Below, piece by piece: positions 1 through 4,950 of a stretch of 6,681 bases of DNA. The DNA is taken from assembly GCA_020439725.1 (NCBI GenBank), contig JAGQSE010000572.1:1-6681 (forward strand), in the 5' to 3' direction. A program made the translations under genes and the position numbers. Within the stretch, counting starts at the first letter, position 1, and each line of letters begins with the position of its first letter. The stretch comes from Acidobacteriota bacterium. GTDB lineage: Bacteria; Acidobacteriota; Thermoanaerobaculia; Multivoradales; JAHZIX01. Under the pieces are notes generated by a model that was given only the letters and a program-made list of their open reading frames with translations, did not search any database and had not been told where the DNA came from.

Positions 1-786
1 CTTGACGTTGGGATAGGTCGCCACCGCGGTGCGGATCATGGTCTTGAACCCGTTCACCTCGAGGTCCACCAGGTTCTCGTCGACACCTTCGACCTCGAGC
101 CCCAGACAGGCGGTGAAGTCCTCCTCGTTGCCCAGGATGACGTCGAGGGAGGGGGCGATGGCGCGGTTGACCTCGCGACAGCGGTCGAGACCGCCGTAGG
201 CCCCCCACAGCGAGGGCCGGTAGTTGAGGTCGTAGGAGACGATGGTGCCGTGCTGCTTGGCGATGCGTGCCGCCTCGATGACCACGTCCCCGGTGGTCTC
301 CGACAACGCCGCGAAGATGCCGCCGGTGTGGAACCAGCGCACCCCGAGCTCGCCGAAGATGTGCTCCCAATCGATGTCGCCGACCTTTAGCTGCGACGCC
401 GCGCTATGCCCACGGTCGGAGCAGCCGACGGCGCCGCGGAGACCAAAGCCCCGCTCGGTGAAGTTGAGCCCGTTGCGCACCGCGCGGCCGATGCCGTCGG
501 ACCCCACCCACCGGATCAGCGAGGGATCGACCCCGCCCTGGAGGATCAGGTCCTCGAGCAGGAGCCCCACCTCGTTCCTGACCAGGGCGGTGACCACGGC
601 GGCCCGCTGGCCGAAGCAACGCCGGAGCCCGCGAGCCACGTTGTATTCGCCACCGCCTTCCCAGGCGCGAAACTGCCGGGCCGTGCGGATGCGGCCCTCG
701 CCGGGGTCGAGGCGCAGCATCACCTCGCCCATGGACAGGATGTCGTAGGTGCAGGACTTCTTGGGCTTGACCTCAAGGCTGGACAA
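1..786 (-). CDS. kdgK: PfkB-family sugar kinase, probable 2-keto-3-deoxygluconate (KDG) kinase, 3' end outside window
   Basis: This is a cytoplasmic ribokinase/PfkB-fold kinase that probably phosphorylates KDG to KDPG with ATP, the step feeding hexuronate and aldonate breakdown into the Entner-Doudoroff pathway. The 262 visible residues open with a first strand DILSMGEVMLRL (15-26). The N-terminal PfkB-type glycine motif GGGEYNVA follows at 44-51, then the mid-domain YDLNYRPSLW (185-194) and GNEEDF (219-224), all typical of KDG kinases. The reading frame is still open at base 1, so the C-terminal part with the catalytic GxGD motif lies outside. The segment after GNEEDF, ending MIRTAVATYPNVK, resembles the longer (about 340-370 residue) sugar-kinase subfamily rather than the 309-residue E. 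coli KdgK. I chose the TTG at 786 because AGGAGG sits 6 bases upstream, whereas the first in-frame ATG (732) would remove half of the first strand. The start overlaps the TRAP large permease by 14 bases. The kinase family is near certain; KDG specificity is inferred from motifs and context. Confidence 0.87.
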   Translation of the reverse strand, partial: MSSLEVKPKKSCTYDILSMGEVMLRLDPGEGRIRTARQFRAWEGGGEYNVARGLRRCFGQRAAVVTALVRNEVGLLLEDLILQGGVDPSLIRWVGSDGIGRAVRNGLNFTERGFGLRGAVGCSDRGHSAASQLKVGDIDWEHIFGELGVRWFHTGGIFAALSETTGDVVIEAARIAKQHGTIVSYDLNYRPSLWGAYGGLDRCREVNRAIAPSLDVILGNEEDFTACLGLEVEGVDENLVDLEVNGFKTMIRTAVATYPNVK

Positions 787-2143
787 CGGGGTCCTCCTCG
801 TGACTTGCTGGAACGGAGCTCATGAACCGGGACTGCTCGACCTCGGTGCGCTTGAGCTGGTGGGTCTCCACCGGCAGCCAGAGCGACACCGAGGGCAGAT
901 AGGTGATCAGCATCAACGCGGCGATCATCGCCGCGAAGAAGGGCAGCATCGTACGCGACACTTTGGCGATGGTGGTTTGACCGACGCCGCAGCCGATGAA
1001 CAGGCAAGTGCCCACGGGGGGCGTGCACAACCCGATGCACAGGTTGGCGATCATCACCATCCCGAAGTGCACCGGGTGCATGCCCAGCGATTGGGCCACC
1101 GGCAGGAAGATGGGGGTGAAGATCAGCACCGCCGGCGTCATGTCCATGAAGGTGCCGACCGCCAGCAGGAGCAGGTTGATCAGCAGCAGGACGACCACCG
1201 GGTTGTGCGATAGGCCCAAGAGACCGGCGCTCACCGATTGCGGGATGTTGGCCACCGTCATGATCCAGCTCATGGCCGAGCTGGCACCGATCAGGAGCAT
1301 CACCACCGAGGTCGTGATCCCGGTCTGGAGCAGGATCTCGGGGAGCTCGCGGACGCGGATCTCGCGATACAGCCCGACCGCCAGGAGCAGCGAGTAGACC
1401 ACCGCGATGGCCGCCGCCTCGGTGGCGGTGAACACCCCCTTGAGGATGCCGCCGATGACCAGCACCACCATGAACAGGCTGAGAAACGAGCGTTTGAAGG
1501 CGACGAGGATCTGCCGCAGGCTCGAGCGGGGCATGGTGGGGTAGTCGTGGCGGAAGGCGAAGTAGCCGCAGACCGCCATGATGAACAGGCCGGTGATGAT
1601 GCCCGGGAAGACCCCCGCCATGAACATCGCGGCGATGGACACGCTGCCCGCCGCCACCGAGTAGACGATCATGATGTTGCTGGGCGGGATCAGCAGCCCG
1701 GTGGTGGCCGCCGTCGTGGTCACCGCGACGTTGAACTCGCGGTTGTAGCCGGCGCGGTTCATCTCGGGGATCATGAAACCGCCCACCGACGACACGGCGG
1801 CCGCGGCGGATCCCGAGATCGAGCCGAAGAGCATGCAGGTCAGGGTGTTGACGTAGGCCAGACCGCCGGGCAGGAAGCCCACCAGCGCACCGGCCAGCTC
1901 CATCAGGCGACGGGCCATGCCGCCGCGGCCCATGAGATGCCCCGAGAGGATGAAGAAGGGGATCGCCAGCAAGGCGAAGCTGTTGACCCCGTTGGCCATC
2001 TTCTGCGCCAGCATCACCGAGGGATCGGCACCGTCCGCCAGCATGGCGACGAAGCTGGCGACGGCGATGGCCACCGCGATGGGCACGTCGAGCACCAGCA
2101 GGATGGCGAAGACCAGGATCAGGAGCAGCGCGACCGCGGCCAC
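773..2143 (-). CDS. TRAP transporter large permease (DctM family)
   Basis: This is the ion-coupled translocation subunit of a TRAP transporter in the inner membrane. It works with the small permease and the binding protein encoded just upstream. The product is 456 residues and hydrophobic throughout, with roughly 11-12 membrane segments. Conserved DctM landmarks are FALLAIPFFILSG (56-68), FGSISGSAAAA (106-116), PPSNIMIVY (153-161), GVFTATEAAAIAV (236-248), DMTPAVLIFTPIFLPVA (334-350) and GLCTPPVGTCLF (371-382). Family members usually run to about 425-430 residues and end shortly after a motif like LPSVSLWLP (416-424 here). This protein carries about 32 further polar residues (425-456). The start is the GTG at 2143, with GGGAG 7 bases upstream and only 3 bases after the small-permease stop. 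The 3' end overlaps the kinase start by 14 bases. The family is certain; the substrate cannot be read from this subunit, and the operon context suggests a sugar acid. Confidence 0.96.
   Translation of the reverse strand: MAAVALLLILVFAILLVLDVPIAVAIAVASFVAMLADGADPSVMLAQKMANGVNSFALLAIPFFILSGHLMGRGGMARRLMELAGALVGFLPGGLAYVNTLTCMLFGSISGSAAAAVSSVGGFMIPEMNRAGYNREFNVAVTTTAATTGLLIPPSNIMIVYSVAAGSVSIAAMFMAGVFPGIITGLFIMAVCGYFAFRHDYPTMPRSSLRQILVAFKRSFLSLFMVVLVIGGILKGVFTATEAAAIAVVYSLLLAVGLYREIRVRELPEILLQTGITTSVVMLLIGASSAMSWIMTVANIPQSVSAGLLGLSHNPVVVLLLINLLLLAVGTFMDMTPAVLIFTPIFLPVAQSLGMHPVHFGMVMIANLCIGLCTPPVGTCLFIGCGVGQTTIAKVSRTMLPFFAAMIAALMLITYLPSVSLWLPVETHQLKRTEVEQSRFMSSVPASHEEDPVVQP
793..798 (-). promoter_or_regulatory. 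Ribosome binding site AGGAGG for the kinase
   Basis: A perfect AGGAGG lies 6 bases upstream of the TTG at 786, inside the last codons of the TRAP large permease gene. It is the strongest Shine-Dalgarno match I saw in the operon, and it decides the TTG start over the downstream ATG at 732. Confidence 0.75.
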
Positions 2144-2146
2144 CGC

Positions 2147-2677
2147 TCAGCTCCCGGCCTCGTCACCGGCCGGTCGGCGGGTGAGCGTCTCGACGAGGTT
2201 TTCGAGGGTGAAGAGGGCCACGAAGAGACCGGAGATGGGCAGCGCGAGATAGACATGCCCCATCTTCCAGCCCAGCGCCGGGGTGGTCTGCTCGAGGTGG
2301 AGCGCTTCGCTGACCACCCGCGCTCCGCCGTGGAGCAGCACCTCGCCGGCGAAGAAGAGCACCACCAGGTGGGCGACCACCGCGGTCCAGCGGCGCGCGT
2401 CCGGGTGGAGCCGGCCGACGAAATAGTCGACCCCCAGGTGGGCCTTGGTGCCAAAGGCCACGGCACCGCCCAGGAGTGCCACCCACACCAGGAGGAAGCG
2501 CGCCAGCTCTTCCGACCACTTGGCCTGCTGGCCCAGGGCGTAGCGGGTGAACACCCCCCACACCACGTCGATCACGAGGAGCGCCATGGTGGCGATGACG
2601 AAGATCTCGAGCGCCCGGGTCAGACCGTTCCTGAGCTTCGAGAGCCCGGCTCGGGCACCGCCGCCGCTCGGCTTCAC
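2147..2677 (-). CDS. TRAP transporter small permease (DctQ family)
   Basis: This is the small inner-membrane subunit of the TRAP transporter, which associates with the DctM subunit encoded next. The 176-residue product has four predicted membrane segments, at about 24-46, 58-78, 97-115 and 142-162. Characteristic DctQ motifs are WSEELARFLLVW (54-65) and the loop TTPALGWKMGHVYLALPISG (131-150). The length is normal for the family. The same frame stays open far upstream, to 3229, but that stretch overlaps the well-conserved binding-protein gene in another frame and is not coding. The chosen start is the GTG at 2677. It overlaps the upstream TGA stop in a GTGA arrangement and has GGGAGG 4 bases before it. 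Family assignment is secure. The exact start is likely but could be slightly further in, although no better Shine-Dalgarno was seen. Confidence 0.93.
   Translation of the reverse strand: MKPSGGGARAGLSKLRNGLTRALEIFVIATMALLVIDVVWGVFTRYALGQQAKWSEELARFLLVWVALLGGAVAFGTKAHLGVDYFVGRLHPDARRWTAVVAHLVVLFFAGEVLLHGGARVVSEALHLEQTTPALGWKMGHVYLALPISGLFVALFTLENLVETLTRRPAGDEAGS
2151..2155 (-). promoter_or_regulatory. Ribosome binding site GGGAG for the TRAP large permease
   Basis: GGGAG sits in the last two sense codons of the small permease, 7 bases upstream of the GTG at 2143. It supports the GTG start and translational coupling of the two membrane subunits. Confidence 0.6.
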
Positions 2678-3768
2678 CGGACCTCCCGGATCTGCTGGGC
2701 CAGGGCGCGGACCCTGGGGTCCTCGATCTGGTCGAGCATCGGCGCGACCTTGGCGACGAAGGGGGCCTGGTCGACCTCGTAGACCGTCACCCCCTCCTGC
2801 TCGGCCACCTCGAGGGAGCGGGTGGTCTCCTGGGCCCACAGCTCGCGCTCGAAGACCGAGGACTCGTCGGCGGCCTGCTGGACCCAGCCACGGATCTGGG
2901 GGGAGAGGCGGTCCCAGGTCTTGGTGCCGATCAACAGGATGTCGGGGATCCGCGTGTGGCCGTCGAGGGTGAAGTACTTGCACGCCTCGTAGTGCTTGTT
3001 CGAGGTGAAGCTCGGCGGGTTGTTCTCGGCGCCGTCGACGGTGCCCTGGGCCAGGGCGGAGTAGAGCTCGCCCCAGGCGATGGGGGTCGGCGCCGCGCCC
3101 ATGGCCTTGACCATGGCGATGGCGGTCGGGCTGTTCATGACACGGATCTTGAGCCCCTTGAGATCGTCCGGCGTCAGGATCGGCTTCGAGCGCGTGTAGA
3201 AGTTGCGCGAGCCGGAATCGTAGTAGCACAGCCCGTGGAGCAGCTTGGGCTCGCCCTTCTGGAGCAGCTCGCGGCCAATGGGGCCGTCGAGGACCTGCCA
3301 GTAGTGCTCGCCGTCGCGAAACAGGTAGGGCAACCCGAAGACCGCCATCTCGGGAACGAAGTTCTCCATGATGGCCGCGGACACCTTGGTCATGTCGAGG
3401 GAGCCGTTCTGCACCTGCTCGAGCAGCTGGACCTCGGAACCGAGCACCGCGCTGGGATAGATGTCGAGGGCCACCGTGCCGCCGGACAGCTCCTCGAGCC
3501 GCTGCGCCATGTGCTCCATGGCGATGTGCACCGGGTGCCCCGTGTCGAGGGCGTGGCCGAGCTTGAGGACGATCTGGCGCTGGCCCGCCGTGCCGGGGGC
3601 CGGCGCGGCCCCGGCGGCCATCAGCGCGTTCCGCTCCGTGGTCTTCTGCCAGCGGACGAAGATGCCGAAGCCCACCGTGGCCAGGAGCACGCCGAGGACC
3701 AGCCCGGCCAGGAAGAACGACAGCGCGCGGCCGCCATGGCGCTGCTCGGCGCTACCGTGATCGTCCAT
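2674..3768 (-). CDS. TRAP transporter substrate-binding protein (DctP family), apparently membrane-anchored
   Basis: This is the extracytoplasmic binding protein that captures the substrate for the TRAP permease encoded immediately downstream. Of 364 residues, the first 15 are polar. They are followed by one hydrophobic segment (about 16-38), then RW and an Ala/Pro/Gly-rich linker (about 48-62). The DctP domain starts near 65 with IVLKLGHALDTGHP. Family landmarks include LDIYPSAVLGSEVQLLEQVQNG (within 101-122), GLPYLF (145-150), GSRNFYT (186-192), KGLKIRVM (204-211) and WGELYSALAQGTVDGAENN (232-250). R209 corresponds to the arginine that grips the substrate carboxylate in this family. The segment AENNPPSF...HYEACKYFTLDGHTRIP (247-275) resembles binding proteins reported for glucuronate or galacturonate, which makes a hexuronate plausible. 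No lipobox cysteine and no clear signal-peptidase I site directly follow the hydrophobic segment. The ATG shares its A with the stop of the LacI gene (TGATG) and has AAGGGGAG just upstream. Confidence 0.94.
   Translation of the reverse strand: MDDHGSAEQRHGGRALSFFLAGLVLGVLLATVGFGIFVRWQKTTERNALMAAGAAPAPGTAGQRQIVLKLGHALDTGHPVHIAMEHMAQRLEELSGGTVALDIYPSAVLGSEVQLLEQVQNGSLDMTKVSAAIMENFVPEMAVFGLPYLFRDGEHYWQVLDGPIGRELLQKGEPKLLHGLCYYDSGSRNFYTRSKPILTPDDLKGLKIRVMNSPTAIAMVKAMGAAPTPIAWGELYSALAQGTVDGAENNPPSFTSNKHYEACKYFTLDGHTRIPDILLIGTKTWDRLSPQIRGWVQQAADESSVFERELWAQETTRSLEVAEQEGVTVYEVDQAPFVAKVAPMLDQIEDPRVRALAQQIREVR
2682..2687 (-). promoter_or_regulatory. Ribosome binding site GGGAGG for the TRAP small permease
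   Basis: GGGAGG lies 4 bases upstream of the GTG at 2677 and within the final codons of the binding-protein gene. With the GTGA stop/start overlap it fixes the small-permease start in a frame that otherwise remains open for several hundred bases upstream. Confidence 0.6.
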
Positions 3769-4853
3769 CAGCTCCCCTTGCGGCGGCCCTGGGCCGAGGC
3801 CTTCCTGCTCTCGGCGGCGGCACGGAGGGGCCGGGTGGAGTCCCGCACCACCAGCTCCGGGTCGAGGAAGATTCCCATGCGGGCCTCGGCTTCGCGGCCG
3901 TCGATGGCGGCGATGAGCTTGGCCGTCGCCAGGCGGGCCATCTCGCGTACCGGGCGGCGGATCGTGGTCAGCGAGGGCCGGATACGGGTCGCCAGGGCGC
4001 TGTCGTCGAAGCCCGCCACCGAGACGTCCTCGGGGACCCGGAGCCCCATGTCCTGGGCGGCGACGATCACCCCCGCCGCCATCTCGTCGTTGCTGGCGAA
4101 GATGGCGGTGGGCGGGGGCGTCATCTCGAGCAGCGCCTTGCCGCACACCCGCCCCGACTCGAAGGAGTAGGCGCCGCGCTGGATCATCTCCTCGCAGGGC
4201 GAACAGCCGTGCTTGGCCAGCGCCTCGCAAAAGCCCTCGAGCCGCTCGCGGGTCGATTTCCGGCCCTCGGGACCCGCGACATAGCCGATCCTGCGGTGGC
4301 CCAGCTCGACCAGGTACTCCGCCATGGCGGCCACCGCCGAGCGCTCGTTGGAGACCACCACGTGATCCGCCGTGTCGAGGGCGATGGCGGCGAGGCGGAC
4401 GTAGGGCACGTCGTCCTTGCCGAGGGCCCCCGCCAGGTCGTTGTCCTCGGACACCGGTGGCAGCACGATGACGCCGTCGAGCTTCGAGCGGTCGACGAAG
4501 GCGATGGCTTCGGCGGTGAGGGTGTCGCTGGCACGGTCGCAGGGATGGACCACCAGCTCGTAGCCGAACTCGCGACAGACGCTGAGGACCCCGCGCTGCA
4601 CCTCGTCGATGTAGAGCGCGTCGGGGTTGTCGTAGATCATCCCGAGGAAGTAGGAGCGCCGGGCGGCCAGGCCGCGGGCCTGCAGGTTGGGCTTGAACCG
4701 CAGCTCGTCGATGACCTTCTGGACTTTGTCGCGGGTCTCGCCACCCACCTTGGGGGAGTGGTTGAGCACCCTCGAGACGGTCCGTTTGGAGACACCCGAC
4801 AGGCGCGCGATGTCGCTGATCGTCGTCGCTGAGCGTTTGTTCGGAGCTTTCAT
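3768..4853 (-). CDS. LacI-family transcriptional regulator, likely sugar-acid responsive
   Basis: This is a DNA-binding repressor of the LacI/GalR family, expected to dimerise and respond to a sugar or sugar-acid intermediate. The 361-residue product has a helix-turn-helix at about 10-31, ISDIARLSGVSKRTVSRVLN, with KRTVSR as the recognition helix. The hinge helix follows (about 56-67, with L62 at the minor-groove leucine position). The periplasmic-binding-protein-like effector domain begins at FLGMIYDNPDALY. Effector-domain landmarks are DGVIVLPP, ELGHRRIGYVAGP, AIFASNDEMAAGVI, VSVAGFDDSALAT and RPSLTTIRRPVREMA. The final 20 or so residues are a basic, low-complexity tail. I chose the ATG at 4853 because it puts the HTH ten residues from the N-terminus, as is usual. 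The frame also stays open to a GTG at 4943. Neither start has a good Shine-Dalgarno. As first gene of the operon it is probably autoregulated and controls the TRAP and kinase genes. Effector identity is inferred only. Confidence 0.94.
   Translation of the reverse strand: MKAPNKRSATTISDIARLSGVSKRTVSRVLNHSPKVGGETRDKVQKVIDELRFKPNLQARGLAARRSYFLGMIYDNPDALYIDEVQRGVLSVCREFGYELVVHPCDRASDTLTAEAIAFVDRSKLDGVIVLPPVSEDNDLAGALGKDDVPYVRLAAIALDTADHVVVSNERSAVAAMAEYLVELGHRRIGYVAGPEGRKSTRERLEGFCEALAKHGCSPCEEMIQRGAYSFESGRVCGKALLEMTPPPTAIFASNDEMAAGVIVAAQDMGLRVPEDVSVAGFDDSALATRIRPSLTTIRRPVREMARLATAKLIAAIDGREAEARMGIFLDPELVVRDSTRPLRAAAESRKASAQGRRKGS
3772..3779 (-). promoter_or_regulatory. Ribosome binding site AAGGGGAG for the TRAP binding protein
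   Basis: AAGGGGAG lies in the last codons of the LacI gene, 3 bases from the ATG at 3768 (5 bases if AAGGGG is taken as the core). It supports this start over the long upstream extension of the same frame, which runs through the LacI gene. Confidence 0.6.
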
Positions 4854-4895
4854 CTGGTGTGCGACCTGGCGTACAGCCGGCGATTCGGCGGGTAG

Positions 4896-4907
4896 GGCGG
4901 CGCCGCC
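4896..4907. repeat. Perfect 12-base palindrome GGCGGCGCCGCC
   Basis: The 12 bases are their own reverse complement. They sit about 43 bases upstream of the LacI start, a position compatible with a regulatory site. The site is entirely G+C, in a GC-rich context where such palindromes arise by chance, and it lacks the A/T-flanked central CG typical of LacI-family operators. Confidence 0.35.
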
Positions 4908-4930
4908 GCCCGGGCCGATGGCACCCGGGC
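4908..4930 (-). repeat. Inverted repeat able to form a 7-bp GC hairpin
   Basis: GCCCGGG (4924-4930) pairs with CCCGGGC (4908-4914) around a 9-base loop when read on the minus strand, shortly after the receptor stop codon. The stem is all G-C, but no U-tract follows on the transcript. It could be an attenuating or mRNA-stabilising hairpin at the end of the receptor message, rather than a classical intrinsic terminator. Confidence 0.4.
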
Positions 4931-4950
4931 AGCGGTCGGCCACCGCGCGG

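Larger units (their letters stand above)
4854..4950 (-). other. Intergenic gap between receptor and LacI gene; no clear promoter or terminator
   Basis: This is the only non-coding stretch in the window and is the logical place for an operon promoter, a LacI operator or a transcript boundary. It is very GC-rich. I see no convincing -35/-10 pair and no T-run for an intrinsic terminator. It contains a 12-base perfect palindrome (4896-4907) and a separate short hairpin (4908-4930). A weak dyad GCCG-N6-CGGC at 4877-4890 is too short to call an operator. The receptor and the downstream operon may therefore be co-transcribed, or the promoter may simply be unrecognisable by eye. Confidence 0.5.

Noticed and set aside
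1238..2782. Plus-strand open frame of 514 codons
   Set aside because: It lies antisense to the TRAP permease genes. The translation is rich in His, Gly, Arg, Glu and Gln with no recognisable domain, as expected for the shadow of a high-GC gene on the other strand. The minus-strand products match known families along their full length.
2678..3229. Upstream extension of the small-permease frame, which could suggest a larger fused protein
   Set aside because: The extension is a shadow inside the conserved binding-protein gene, rich in Arg/Pro/Gly. The real start is set by GGGAGG and the GTGA overlap at 2677.
2956..4170. Plus-strand open frame of 404 codons
   Set aside because: It is antisense to the binding-protein and LacI genes, low in complexity (Val/Leu/Gly/Arg/His) and without motifs; treated as a shadow frame.
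4877..4890. Weak dyad GCCG-N6-CGGC as a LacI-family operator
   Set aside because: The half-sites are only 4 bases and GC-only. They lack the central CG with A/T flanks common in LacI-family operators, so chance is a sufficient explanation.
4908..4930. Intrinsic transcription terminator for the receptor gene
   Set aside because: The hairpin is present, but no run of T follows it on the minus strand, so a Rho-independent terminator is not supported.
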